Of a stretch of 64,000 nt of DNA, positions 43,678-53,299 are shown piece after piece. The DNA lies in the NCBI RefSeq assembly GCF_002727185.1, contig NZ_NIZW01000004.1:124001-188000 (forward strand), written 5' to 3'. Below the pieces are notes generated by a model. It saw nothing but the letters and a program-made list of their open reading frames with translations, made no database searches and was not told the DNA's origin. This DNA is from Rhodopirellula bahusiensis. Lineage in GTDB: Bacteria; Planctomycetota; Planctomycetia; Pirellulales; Pirellulaceae. Within the stretch, counting starts at the first letter, position 1; each line of letters starts with the position of its first letter. The translations under genes and the position numbers were made by a program.

Positions 43678-44421
43678 TTAGACGGTCCGCAACATTCCGT
43701 CACATATATAGACTACGCGATCAGCACGCTCGGCCACGCGTTCATCATGAGTCACCACCACCAGGGTGGCACCTTCTTCCTTGCGGATTTCATCCAACAA
43801 ATCCATCACTTCGTTCCCGCGCTCCGTGTCCAGTGCACCGGTGGGTTCATCCGCCAGAATCAATGGCGGGTTCCCCGCAATCGCTCTCGCGATGGCCACG
43901 CGTTGTCGTTGCCCGATCGAAAGCTTGTCGGCCCGGTGGTTCACTCGGTCGCCCAGCCCGACCCGCTTCAACAACCGAATCGCTTCGGCCTTCCGCCGCG
44001 ACACATTCGGATGTGTGTCGAACATCGTCAACTGAACGTTCTCCTGCGCGGTCAGATTCGGCAGCAAGTGATACGACTGAAAGATGAAGCCGATCTTGTG
44101 GGCTCGAAACTGATCCAAACTGGGTTGCTCGGCCAAAGGTTTCCCTTCAAACCAAACCTCCCCTTGGGTTGGCTCATCGAGTGCCCCCAACATATTGAGC
44201 AGCGTCGATTTGCCACCTCCGCTGGGCCCGACGATCGCCACGAATTCGGCGGACGCGATCGACAATGTGACATTCACCAATGCATCGACATCGCCGTCCG
44301 CATAGTGCTTGCAGACACCCCGCAGCTCAAGCAAAGGAATCGCGTTGGTCGAGGTCGTGCCACTTGGATCGGTCAACCGTTTTGTCTCTTTTTGCTCGAG
44401 GACAAGGATTCGCGGGTTCAA
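43678..44421 (-). CDS. LolD/MacB-type ABC transporter ATP-binding protein
   Basis: The 247-residue ATPase has Walker A (GPSGGGKST), the Q-loop FIFQSYHLLPNLTAQENV, the signature LSIGQRQRVAIARAI (LSGGQ with Gly to Ile), Walker B (LILADEPTGALD) and the switch histidine (VVVTHDERVAERAD). It is close in sequence to LolD and MacB, which drive lipoprotein release or small-molecule efflux. No permease lies beside it. It is 90 bases upstream of the DUF1549/DUF1553 gene on the same strand. About 30 residues precede the usual start and may be spurious. Confidence 0.9.
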   Translation of the reverse strand: MNPRILVLEQKETKRLTDPSGTTSTNAIPLLELRGVCKHYADGDVDALVNVTLSIASAEFVAIVGPSGGGKSTLLNMLGALDEPTQGEVWFEGKPLAEQPSLDQFRAHKIGFIFQSYHLLPNLTAQENVQLTMFDTHPNVSRRKAEAIRLLKRVGLGDRVNHRADKLSIGQRQRVAIARAIAGNPPLILADEPTGALDTERGNEVMDLLDEIRKEEGATLVVVTHDERVAERADRVVYICDGMLRTV

Positions 44422-44620
44422 ACGACGGAAACGAACCCGTCACCGAGAATCGTATCATGCGAATCCGACAGACGGACTACCACGCAACATGAAGAACGTT
44501 CCGGAAAATGTTCAACATTGCAGTAGTTGAGCTGTGCTAAATTAGTTCTCCGCGAAACGCCCTCCCTGGCCCGAACGCTCGGGCAACAATCCTTCCCCCC
44601 CAACTTTGAAGACACTTCCT

Positions 44621-45400
44621 ATGAAACGATGGATGACCTTCGGCTGGATCGCCGCTCTCAGCTTCACCGCTTGCTTGCAACCTGCCATGAGTTCCGCTGA
44701 CGAATACTACGAAGTCCGCACAATCGTTTTGGGCGAAAAAGGCGACGCCGCCGCGATTGATCAGTACCTCGAAAAAGCACTGATTCCCGCATTGGAACGA
44801 CAAAACATCGGCCCCATCGGCGTGTTTGCACCCAAACCTGGTTCGGAAACAGAACAGGGATCGGTTTTCGTCGTCATCCCGTTTTCAAAACTCGGCCAAA
44901 TGGAATCTTCTCGCGAGGCATTGGCGAAGGATGACGAATACCAAACGGCCGCCGCCGACTACTTAGGACGCGACCCAAAATCGGCTCCGTACTCCCGAAT
45001 CAGCAGCGAATTGCTGACCGCGATGGATTGTTGGCCCAAGACCGTTGTTCCCGACGGAACGCTCGAAAACGACGAACGGGTTTACGAACTTCGCTTGTAC
45101 GAAAGCTCCAACGAGCGGCTTGGTGACCTCAAAGTCGAAATGTTCAACGCCGGCGAAGTCCCAATTTTCCTCGACAGCGGCATTCAGCCCATTTTCATCG
45201 GGCAAGCTTTGATTGGTCCGCAAACGCCCAGTCTGACTTACCTGACGGTGTACAAAGATGAAGCGGCCCGAGCAAAAGCGTGGGACGCTTTCCGAGCCCA
45301 CCCGGACTGGAAAGTACTGAGCAAGAACAAACGATACGGTGGCACGGTCAGCCGGATCGACAAATTCGTACTCTCGGCGAAACCTTACTCGCAAATGTGA
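44621..45400 (+). CDS. Secreted NIPSNAP-domain protein
   Basis: The 259-residue protein starts with a signal peptide (TFGWIAALSFTACLQPAMSS, cleavage before DEYYEVR). The rest resembles the NIPSNAP fold in two repeats: YEVRTIVLGEKGDAAAIDQY near 32 and VYELRLYESSNERLGDLKVE near 155. NIPSNAP proteins have no settled enzyme activity. The start at 44621 is preferred to an ATG 15 bases upstream because the signal peptide begins there. mutS starts 48 bases after its stop, on the same strand. Confidence 0.82.
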   Translation: MKRWMTFGWIAALSFTACLQPAMSSADEYYEVRTIVLGEKGDAAAIDQYLEKALIPALERQNIGPIGVFAPKPGSETEQGSVFVVIPFSKLGQMESSREALAKDDEYQTAAADYLGRDPKSAPYSRISSELLTAMDCWPKTVVPDGTLENDERVYELRLYESSNERLGDLKVEMFNAGEVPIFLDSGIQPIFIGQALIGPQTPSLTYLTVYKDEAARAKAWDAFRAHPDWKVLSKNKRYGGTVSRIDKFVLSAKPYSQM

Positions 45401-45448
45401 CCCCAGCGAGGCTGTCCCAGTCGACGGCCTGCCGGTACGATTCGCACC

Positions 45449-48118
45449 ATGACTCCCATGATGCGACAGTACCACGAGGCGAAAGAGGCGTGCGGCGACG
45501 CATTGCTCTTCTTTCGCATGGGCGATTTCTACGAGCTGTTTTTGGACGACGCCAAGGTCGCTGCGGGGATCTTGGGTCTTACCCTGACCAGCCGCGATAA
45601 AGACAGCGAGAATCCGACTGCGATGGCGGGGTTCCCCCATCACCAGTTGGATCAGTACCTGCAAAAGCTGATTCGTGCCGGCTTTCGAGCCGCGGTCTGC
45701 GAGCAAGTCGAAGACCCGAAAGCCGCGAAAGGCTTGGTACGGCGTGAAATCACGCGCGTCGTCAGCGCTGGAACGCTGACCGACGAGGGTTTGCTCGATC
45801 CGAAAGAACCGAACTACTTGGCCGCCGTCTTCGCCCCCAGCCAGAAGGCTCGCGAAAAAGCGCAGAAGGAAGCGGCGAAGAACAACGATCCAAGTGGTGG
45901 CGACGTCGTCGGGATCGCTTGGGCGGAACTATCCAGCGGCCGATTCGAAGCCGGCGTTTTCCCACGAGCCCGCCTGGACGATGAACTGGCGCGAATCGGT
46001 CCCGCCGAAGTACTCCACTGCGAAGACGACGCCTCCGTTCATCCGGACTCCACCGCAACATGGTCCTGGACCGCTCGGCCGGCGTGGAGCTACGCGGCCG
46101 CCGACGCTGAAAAATCACTTTGCAAACAGCTCTCCGTCGCCAACCTCGAAGGCCTCGGTTTTGAAGACAACGGCGACGTCGCGATTCGCGCCGCCGGAGC
46201 CGTCCTCTGCTACCTGAAAGAAACCCAGCGTGGCTCGCTGGACCACTTTCGATCGCTGACGTGCCACAACCGCAGCCCGGTTTTGCAGATCGACGCCGCG
46301 ACGCGTCGCAGTCTCGAAATCACTCGAACCATGCGGACGGGTTCCCGCGACGGCGCCTTGCTTGGGGTCATCGATCGCACCGTCACGCCGATGGGTTCGC
46401 GGTTGTTGGCCGATCACTTGGCCGCTCCGCTGATTGATGCGGATGCCATCACCTATCGAACGGACGCGGTCGACGAGTTTGTTCGCAACAACAACTTGCG
46501 CAGCGATATCCGAGCGGTTCTTGGCGACACCTACGACCTAACCCGGTTGCTCGCCCGAGTCGCAACGGGACGCACCGGACCTCGCGACCTTCGTCAAATC
46601 GCGGTCACGCTGAGTGGACTTCCGGCGCTGAAGGCTCGCTTGGCCGAACGCGACAGTGCCTGCCTGACTTGTTTGGAATCGGAACTGCATCTGTGCCCCG
46701 AACTTCGCGAACAACTCGAAGCCGCACTCAACGACGAATGCCCGTTATCCGCAGCCGATGGCAACTTCATTCGCGAAGGCTTTGATTCCGAACTCGACAC
46801 ACTTCGCGAATTGGCTCGAGGTGGAAAACAGTGGATCGCTGAATATCAACAGCGGCAAATGGATGAGACCGGCATCGCGAATTTGAAGGTCGGTTACAAC
46901 CGTGTCTTTGGGTATTTCCTGGAAGTCAGCAACGCTCAGAAAGACAAAATCCCCGCGGACTTCATCCGCAAACAGACGCTGAAGAATTGCGAACGGTACA
47001 TCACGCCGGAACTGAAGGAATACGAAGAGAAGGTTCTGGCCGCGGACGACAAAGCGTCCAGTCGTGAGCAAATGCTGTTCACTCTGCTTCGCGAAAACAC
47101 GCACAAGCATCTGGCGATCTTGCAAGAAGTTGCTAACGCGATCGCGATGACTGACGTGATCGCTTCGCTGGCCGAAGTCGCTGCCCAGCATCACTGGGTG
47201 CGTCCGAGCCTGACCGACGACAGCGTGCTTCGCATCGAAGGCGGCCGGCACCCGGTGCTAGATGTCACGATGGCACAGGGCGAGTTTGTTCCCAACGATT
47301 GCATTCAAAGTCCCGAAACGGGAATGATCCTGCTGATCACCGGTCCCAACATGGCCGGCAAGAGCACCTACATTCGCCAAGTCGCACTGATCACGCTGCT
47401 GGCTCAAACCGGCAGTTTTGTACCGGCGACCTCCGCCGAGATTGGGATCGCCGATCGAATTTTTGCTCGAGTCGGAGCCAGCGATGAACTCAGTCGCGGC
47501 CAAAGCACGTTCATGGTGGAGATGGTCGAGACGGCTCGCATCTTGAACACGGCAACATCGCGCAGCCTGGTCATCCTCGATGAAATCGGTCGCGGGACCA
47601 GCACCTACGATGGCCTGTCGTTAGCATGGGCGATCACGGAACACTTGCACGAACAAATCGGCGCCCGAACACTTTTCGCCACGCACTATCACGAGCTTGC
47701 GGCTCTTCAAGAAACGCTTCCGCGTGTTGCGAACCTGAGCGTTGCGGTGAAGGAATGGCAGGATGAAGTGGTGTTCTTGCATCGCATCGTCGCGGGAAGT
47801 GCTGACAAGAGCTACGGCATCCAAGTCGCTCGACTGGCGGGCATTCCTGTGGAAGTCAATGAACGTGCCAAGGATGTGCTGGCTCAACTCGAAGCGGATC
47901 ACCGCGACAGCTTGGACCGGCCAACGATCGCTCCACCAAGCGGCGGCAAAGGATCCGGCGACACGTACCAACTGACCCTGTTTGGCTACGCCGATCACCC
48001 GTTGATCCAAGAGATCGAATCCGTCGACATCGATTCCATGTCGCCGATCCAGGCGTGGCAGTTCTTGCAGGAAGCCAAGGCAAAACTCACCGCAGGCCCG
48101 AACCCCGTTCGGGGTTGA
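45449..48118 (+). CDS. mutS: DNA mismatch repair protein MutS
   Basis: The 889-residue protein has the mismatch-contact Phe-x-Glu motif (GDFYELF, near residue 30), the MutS core, and the ATPase with Walker A GPNMAGKST at residue 632, Walker B VILDEIGRGTSTYDG and the switch FATHYHEL. It recognises base mismatches and starts repair with MutL. The N-terminal MutS_I domain is complete and the length matches MutS1. It follows the NIPSNAP gene by 48 bases and is followed by a large hairpin. Confidence 0.97.
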   Translation: MTPMMRQYHEAKEACGDALLFFRMGDFYELFLDDAKVAAGILGLTLTSRDKDSENPTAMAGFPHHQLDQYLQKLIRAGFRAAVCEQVEDPKAAKGLVRREITRVVSAGTLTDEGLLDPKEPNYLAAVFAPSQKAREKAQKEAAKNNDPSGGDVVGIAWAELSSGRFEAGVFPRARLDDELARIGPAEVLHCEDDASVHPDSTATWSWTARPAWSYAAADAEKSLCKQLSVANLEGLGFEDNGDVAIRAAGAVLCYLKETQRGSLDHFRSLTCHNRSPVLQIDAATRRSLEITRTMRTGSRDGALLGVIDRTVTPMGSRLLADHLAAPLIDADAITYRTDAVDEFVRNNNLRSDIRAVLGDTYDLTRLLARVATGRTGPRDLRQIAVTLSGLPALKARLAERDSACLTCLESELHLCPELREQLEAALNDECPLSAADGNFIREGFDSELDTLRELARGGKQWIAEYQQRQMDETGIANLKVGYNRVFGYFLEVSNAQKDKIPADFIRKQTLKNCERYITPELKEYEEKVLAADDKASSREQMLFTLLRENTHKHLAILQEVANAIAMTDVIASLAEVAAQHHWVRPSLTDDSVLRIEGGRHPVLDVTMAQGEFVPNDCIQSPETGMILLITGPNMAGKSTYIRQVALITLLAQTGSFVPATSAEIGIADRIFARVGASDELSRGQSTFMVEMVETARILNTATSRSLVILDEIGRGTSTYDGLSLAWAITEHLHEQIGARTLFATHYHELAALQETLPRVANLSVAVKEWQDEVVFLHRIVAGSADKSYGIQVARLAGIPVEVNERAKDVLAQLEADHRDSLDRPTIAPPSGGKGSGDTYQLTLFGYADHPLIQEIESVDIDSMSPIQAWQFLQEAKAKLTAGPNPVRG

Positions 48119-48134
48119 GATAGCTTTCATGTTA

Positions 48135-48187
48135 GCGGAGTGGCGCGAGCCACCCGGTGAGGAACCGGATGGCTCGCGCCATTCCGC
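48135..48187. terminator. Large hairpin between convergent genes (REP-like)
   Basis: GCGGAGTGGCGCGAGCCA (48135-48152) pairs with TGGCTCGCGCCATTCCGC (48170-48187) with a single G-U pair; an inner CCGG/CCGG closes a 7-base loop. It lies 17 bases after mutS and 50 before the minus-strand FG-GAP gene. There is no T tract on either strand, so it looks more like a repetitive palindromic element than a classical terminator. Confidence 0.7.
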
Positions 48188-48236
48188 CAAGAAGTTAGAA
48201 CGCCCAAAGCGTGCCAGCGAGTTTCAACGGAGAACC

Positions 48237-49934
48237 TCAGTTCTCCGTCTTCAATTCTTTCCACCATTCAACGTGCGGGTCGCTGGACTCACCGTCACGT
48301 AAGAAGTTGCCGACCGCGAATTCGTCGATTCCATCGGCATCCATGTCGGCGACTTCCAACGTCAGGTGATACTGGAAATCTGTCTCGAGGATTTCTCCTT
48401 CGAAGACTCCCGCTTCACCTTGCCGCAGAAGCAGCAGTGACGGCGAACCGCTACCCTGCCAACGTTTGATCGTCGGCGAGGCAAGCAGTGCTCCGGCGAC
48501 CACATCGAGATCACCATCACCATCGAAATCACCCGCCTGCGCCCGCAACACGCCCGGCATGCTGGCCAGCCGATGATGTCGGAACTCAGCCCGTGGCGGT
48601 TGGCCCGATTTGGCTGATGGAGTCTCTTCCCATTGGCTTTGACCCTGGAACGGATTCTCCAGCCACTGAACCATATGATGACGCTTCGCACCTCGATCGA
48701 ACGAGTCGCCGTTGCTGAACAACACATCGACATCGTCATCGCCATCCAAATCAACCAACTCGATGCCAGTCGATCCATAGGACGGATCGGGAGCCGCGTA
48801 CATCACGACATTTCGAAATCGCCCGGTCCCGTCGTTGAAGAACGCTTCGATGGACTCATGCTCTTGGCTGACCAACGCGACAAAATCCAAATGCCCGTCC
48901 CCATTCAGATCGACCGTCGGAACGTTGACTGGGCCGGATCGTTCGTCGATCGTTTCCATCGTGAATGCCTCGCTGCCAAGTGCGAGATCGACCTCGCCAT
49001 CGCGACGCAACAAATATAGCCCGCCTGTTTTTCTCCATCCGAACACCGCGACGACAAAGTCGAGGTCTCCGTCGGAATCGAAATCGCCGGGCTGAACTTC
49101 GGCGACTCGGCCCAGGCCTTCTGCCAAAACAATCTTCTGCATCTCGCCGACTTGATCAGCGTCGGCGGGTGCTGCTTGGCGTAGCGCAATGACTTGACCG
49201 AGGTCGCTGTCCGCCGCATTGAACTCGCCCACATCAGCAACGATCAAATCCAACACTCCATCGGCATCAATGTCACAAGACTCGACGTGGACCGGCTGAA
49301 ACAGAGTCGCCAAACGCTTCGGGGAAGTCGATAAACGATCGGGCCACGTGGCAAAGACGGCTCCCGTATTCACGTCGCAGGCCACCAACGCCGGCGAAGC
49401 ACCTAAACCAGACGCGATCCATTGAAGGTGGCTGATCCCGGGTGGCCGCGACGTTTGCAAATCCACCGCGAGCTGCTGCCATTCCACCTTGCTCGGTCCA
49501 AACTCTTGCTCGGCAAACGGCAACCCTTTTGATTTCGGAGCCTGCAGCTGAAAGAACTTCAACGTCTCCGTGCGATCAGGAACAACGACATCTGTGCGTT
49601 TGGAATCTTTGTACGTCATGTACATTTGGTCGACGATCTGCGGCCACTCACCTTGAGGTGCCCCCTCGGGTTTCGGCATCACATGGCAACTCGAACAAAA
49701 CACTTCAACCTGCGGGCGAACTCGCTCGACCAATCGATCATCGAGCGTTCGCGAATCGGGAGTTGCCAGTGCATCTGACTCAGAAGGATCGACGATGGAA
49801 TCATCCGAGTCTTTGGCGTCATTCGCGGATGACTTGTCCGATGAAGGCGTGCAACCACTCTCCGCCGAAAGCACTCCGATTGCCATCCCGATGCAGAGCC
49901 ACCGAGCGATTGTCGTGTGCGTGCCGCGAAACAA
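48237..49934 (-). CDS. Lipoprotein with CxxCH heme motif and FG-GAP (VCBS) repeats
   Basis: The 565-residue protein starts with a lipoprotein signal (CIGMAIGVLSAESGC). Near residue 90 is a heme-binding CSSCH motif (VEVFCSSCHVMPKPEG) followed by a helix typical of planctomycete cytochromes. The rest consists of FG-GAP/VCBS calcium-binding blades: DIDADGVLDLIVADVGEF, DFDSDGDLDFVVAVFGW, DLNGDGHLDFVALV, DLDGDDDVDVLFSNGD and DFDGDGDLDVVAGAL. Such proteins form a beta-propeller on the cell surface. Start: TTG at 49934 with GGGATGAA upstream is preferred; ATG at 49886 is possible. The longest frame runs to 50363, but that overlaps the divergent gene by 336 bases. Confidence 0.8.
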   Translation of the reverse strand: MFRGTHTTIARWLCIGMAIGVLSAESGCTPSSDKSSANDAKDSDDSIVDPSESDALATPDSRTLDDRLVERVRPQVEVFCSSCHVMPKPEGAPQGEWPQIVDQMYMTYKDSKRTDVVVPDRTETLKFFQLQAPKSKGLPFAEQEFGPSKVEWQQLAVDLQTSRPPGISHLQWIASGLGASPALVACDVNTGAVFATWPDRLSTSPKRLATLFQPVHVESCDIDADGVLDLIVADVGEFNAADSDLGQVIALRQAAPADADQVGEMQKIVLAEGLGRVAEVQPGDFDSDGDLDFVVAVFGWRKTGGLYLLRRDGEVDLALGSEAFTMETIDERSGPVNVPTVDLNGDGHLDFVALVSQEHESIEAFFNDGTGRFRNVVMYAAPDPSYGSTGIELVDLDGDDDVDVLFSNGDSFDRGAKRHHMVQWLENPFQGQSQWEETPSAKSGQPPRAEFRHHRLASMPGVLRAQAGDFDGDGDLDVVAGALLASPTIKRWQGSGSPSLLLLRQGEAGVFEGEILETDFQYHLTLEVADMDADGIDEFAVGNFLRDGESSDPHVEWWKELKTEN

Positions 49935-50027
49935 AAATTCATCCCAAGAACGAGTTTGCCAGATATCGTCGAAATCTCCTTGGCAGTTTAGTCCTGTCGC
50001 CAATGGCAAAGCAATTGCTGAGATACA

Positions 50028-53000
50028 ATGGCGGCCATGAACGCTGCTTGTTTTTCCATGAAGAATTCCGTCCGTCGCCGCTCCTTTGGCGTCGGTCGAT
50101 TCGTTGCTGCTTGGGCTTTGCTGAGCCTTTGCGTCGGGTGCCCCAGTTCCACGCCGCCCAGCAATCCAAACGATGAAACGACTGCCAAACGCCCCCTGGG
50201 TCGCATGCGAGTGCTGGGGCGAAACGGAAAATGGGACGACGCGTGGCAGCTTCGCGAAGCCGTGTTGGAAAAGCACGGTGATGATGCGGACGCGATCACC
50301 TACGTCGCGAGAGTTGCCCACCAAACCGGACGCGCCAATCTGGCCGCGGACTACCTCGAACAAGCCAGCCAGGTTGAGAACTATGCTTCAGCAAAGCGAG
50401 TCGACGAAACGTTGATCGCCATGATCTCAGCTGGTCGGACGCACGATGCGATGGCGTTCTTGGAACAGGTCGTGGAATCTCATCCGGATCGCCACGAGAC
50501 TCGGCGGGTGCTGTTCGATCTGCAAATGGGAACCGAAGAACGCGGCGATGGTTTGGAACACGGGCGTCAGCTGATTCTGGAGCGACAGTTTGACCTCGAA
50601 CTTCTGATGACGATGACCGATACCGAAATCCGGTCGATGGATGCCAAACCGCTGGACGAGATGGTGGAACGCAATCCGGATGACCTCCGGCCGCTGATTG
50701 GTGCAGCTCGTTCGGCTCTCGATCAAAACTTGTTCGACGAAGCAAGAGACAGCTTGGATCGAATCATCAAGCGCCACCCCGATTATGCAACCGCGGCCGC
50801 GATGCGATTGCTGTTGCTCGCTGAACAAGCGGATTGGCAAGAGCTCAAATCCTCACTGCCAACGTTGCCTGCGGAAGTCATCCAACGCCGACATTTCTGG
50901 ACCGCGATCGGAATGTGGTCGGAATCGACCGGCCACTCCGGCTCAGCAGCCCGGGCGTACTTGCGAGCAGCTCAACTTGACCCAGACATATCGCGTTCTT
51001 GGCTGGACTTGCAGCGAGTTCTCCAAAGCAATCCTTCGATTGGAGTCGCATCGGATGTGATTGAGGCCATCGGCAATCGGGCCAAGCAGCTCAACCGTTT
51101 CAATCAACTTCGGCGACGCTTCGACCGGTCTGGACGAATTTCTCGATCCGTGATCGCTGACATGGTGGGTGTCGTTCGAGAAATGGGTCGTCCCTGGGAA
51201 GCCGAAGCCTGGATCTCGGTCGCCATGCAACTTCCGGAGGATGATTCCGTCGACCTACAACAGATGCGCAAAGAGTTGGTCACCGAACTCCGCCGCGACA
51301 CTCCATGGCAACAAGTCAACGACTTTCCGGAGCTGCAACTAGATCTTTCAAGTCAGGCGTTTCAGCCTTCCGTTGAACAGTTCCTCCGCGAGCAATCGAG
51401 CGAAAGCAATCCAGGCCCGACTCCTTCGCGACCCAATGATTCAGATGTCGAAATGGCATCCAATCCGAAAACGACACTTCGCCCGATTGAACTGGTCAAC
51501 GAAGCCCAACAGCGTGGCATTTCGTTCTTGGCTTCAACGGGCGACGACCTGAACCGACCCGGAATCAGCTTGCATCAAACGCTCGGTTGCGGTGGAGCGA
51601 CGCTGGATTTCGATCGCGACGGATGGAGTGACTTGGCACTCGTCACGGCGGGAGGAACGCCTCCACAGAAGGACTCGCCACCCAACGTGTTGCTTCGAAA
51701 CCAAGACGGCATATTCACGACCGCCCCAGAATCGGCCGGCGTCAATGATCGCGGGTTCGCACAAGGATTCGCGGTGGGTGATCTCAACGAAGATGGCTGG
51801 CCCGATCTGCTTTGCACGAACTACGGCCCCAACACACTCTTGATCAACCAGGGCGACGGGACATACGTTGATGCAACCCATCAGTGGCTCGCCAACCCCG
51901 AGGAATCACGTTGGTCAACCGGCGCCGCATTCGCGGACCTGGATTCCGATGGTCTGTCTGACTTGGTTGTCCTGAACTACTGCGAGGGCTTGGATCCCGT
52001 CACGTATGTTTGTGGCGATGGGACGGACGAACCCGCTCGGTCTTGCTCGCCGATGCGATTCAGCGGCGACCATGACCAGTTCTTCAAAACTGATTCTCGA
52101 GGACTGATTGAAGACGTTACGGAGCAGTGGAATGCCACGACCACCGATGCGGGTCGCGGACTTGGGGTGGTCATCGGCGGCTTTGAAAATCGCCCGAGCA
52201 ACCAAGTGTTCGTCGCCAACGACATGACCAGCAATTTTTACTGGTCGCGTGCTCAGAGTCAGTCAACCGATGAAGACAACGCGGCCGTGAACTGGACGGA
52301 GTCCGCTTTGCCGCGAGGGTTGGCAGTCGACGCTCGCTCAGTCGCGCAAGGATCGATGGGCATCGCAACTGACGACTTCAACGACGATGGCAAACTCGAT
52401 TTCTACGTCACCAATTTTGACCAAGAGTACAACACGCTTCACTTGCAAACCGGCCCGGGCAGCTGGCGTGACTCAACGATGGCGGTGGACTTGGGCGTGG
52501 ACACGCTACCGCTAGTCGGGTTTGGAACCACCACGGCGGATCTCGATGGTGACGGGAAAAACGAGTTGGTCGTGTCCAACGGGCACGTCGATATCTTTCA
52601 ACGCGACGACCTGTCCGAGGAACCATCTCAGGAACCGGCTCGCCGCAGCCAATACGCCCAACCAATGCAGATTTTCCAACGTGGATCCGATGGTCGATTT
52701 GCTAAAGCGGACTCGTCCGGCGAATACCTCTCGCAACCGCACGTTGGACGGAGCCTGTGGACGATCGATGCCAACCGCGATTTCCGACCTGACCTCGTGG
52801 TGACGCACCAAACCGAACCGGTCGCCTTGCTGGTCAATCACACCGAGTCTGAATCGCCCAAGCTAAAGATCCACGTGACCGGAACGCAATCATCTCGCGA
52901 TGCAATTGGCTCTAAGATCACAGTGGTCGCCGGCGACTGGAAAAAGACTCATTGGGTCACCGCTGGCGGCAGCTATCTCTGCAACGAAGAACCGTCGTGG

Positions 53001-53144
53001 ATGCTGAGTTGCCCTGATTCCGGTGACAAAGTCGACGTTCAAATCACTTGGCCAGATGGCCAGCGACAAACGTTTGCGGAAGTGACAACCAACGGCGAAT
53101 GGATGCTGGTGCAGGGGCTGACTGAAGCGATCGACCTTCGGTGA
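50028..53144 (+). CDS. Lipoprotein with TPR-like helices, FG-GAP repeats and an ASPIC/UnbV domain
   Basis: The 1038-residue protein starts with a lipoprotein leader (AAWALLSLCVGC), then ~350 residues of TPR-like helical pairs (for example DADAITYVARVAHQTGRANL and AAMRLLLLAEQADWQELKS). From about 480 it has FG-GAP blades (TLDFDRDGWSDLALVTAGG, DLNEDGWPDLLCTNYGP, DLDSDGLSDLVVLNYCEG, DFNDDGKLDFYVTNFDQ) and ends with an ASPIC/UnbV domain (SKITVVAGDWKKTHWVTAGG). These architectures occur in planctomycete surface proteins; a role in binding or scaffolding is inferred. Start at ATG 50028; an ATG at 50058 also begins the leader. It is divergent from the other FG-GAP gene. Confidence 0.83.
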   Translation: MAAMNAACFSMKNSVRRRSFGVGRFVAAWALLSLCVGCPSSTPPSNPNDETTAKRPLGRMRVLGRNGKWDDAWQLREAVLEKHGDDADAITYVARVAHQTGRANLAADYLEQASQVENYASAKRVDETLIAMISAGRTHDAMAFLEQVVESHPDRHETRRVLFDLQMGTEERGDGLEHGRQLILERQFDLELLMTMTDTEIRSMDAKPLDEMVERNPDDLRPLIGAARSALDQNLFDEARDSLDRIIKRHPDYATAAAMRLLLLAEQADWQELKSSLPTLPAEVIQRRHFWTAIGMWSESTGHSGSAARAYLRAAQLDPDISRSWLDLQRVLQSNPSIGVASDVIEAIGNRAKQLNRFNQLRRRFDRSGRISRSVIADMVGVVREMGRPWEAEAWISVAMQLPEDDSVDLQQMRKELVTELRRDTPWQQVNDFPELQLDLSSQAFQPSVEQFLREQSSESNPGPTPSRPNDSDVEMASNPKTTLRPIELVNEAQQRGISFLASTGDDLNRPGISLHQTLGCGGATLDFDRDGWSDLALVTAGGTPPQKDSPPNVLLRNQDGIFTTAPESAGVNDRGFAQGFAVGDLNEDGWPDLLCTNYGPNTLLINQGDGTYVDATHQWLANPEESRWSTGAAFADLDSDGLSDLVVLNYCEGLDPVTYVCGDGTDEPARSCSPMRFSGDHDQFFKTDSRGLIEDVTEQWNATTTDAGRGLGVVIGGFENRPSNQVFVANDMTSNFYWSRAQSQSTDEDNAAVNWTESALPRGLAVDARSVAQGSMGIATDDFNDDGKLDFYVTNFDQEYNTLHLQTGPGSWRDSTMAVDLGVDTLPLVGFGTTTADLDGDGKNELVVSNGHVDIFQRDDLSEEPSQEPARRSQYAQPMQIFQRGSDGRFAKADSSGEYLSQPHVGRSLWTIDANRDFRPDLVVTHQTEPVALLVNHTESESPKLKIHVTGTQSSRDAIGSKITVVAGDWKKTHWVTAGGSYLCNEEPSWMLSCPDSGDKVDVQITWPDGQRQTFAEVTTNGEWMLVQGLTEAIDLR

Positions 53145-53216
53145 CGAAGCAACGGGAATGTTCGTGCGAGTTAGACGCGAAGCCTTCAGCCGTCCTGCGG
53201 GCGATTCGAAATGGCA

Positions 53217-53246
53217 CTAAAAAACCCCAGTGAAAACACCAGGGTT
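53217..53246 (-). terminator. Probable terminator of the cyclophilin gene
   Basis: Read on the minus strand, AACCC-TG-GTG pairs with CAC-TG-GGGTT around TTTT, with a 2-base internal bulge, and is followed by TTTTTT. It lies 54 bases past the stop of the cyclophilin gene. On plus it would read into a run of A. Confidence 0.65.
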
Positions 53247-53299
53247 AGATTGTTCGGGAGATCATCGCCGACGGTTTAAACGCCGACAATCGATCGAGC

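Noticed and set aside
48237-50363. Longest form of the FG-GAP/cytochrome gene starting at 50363
   Set aside because: It would overlap the divergent TPR/FG-GAP gene by 336 bases and put a non-secretory sequence before the lipoprotein signal.
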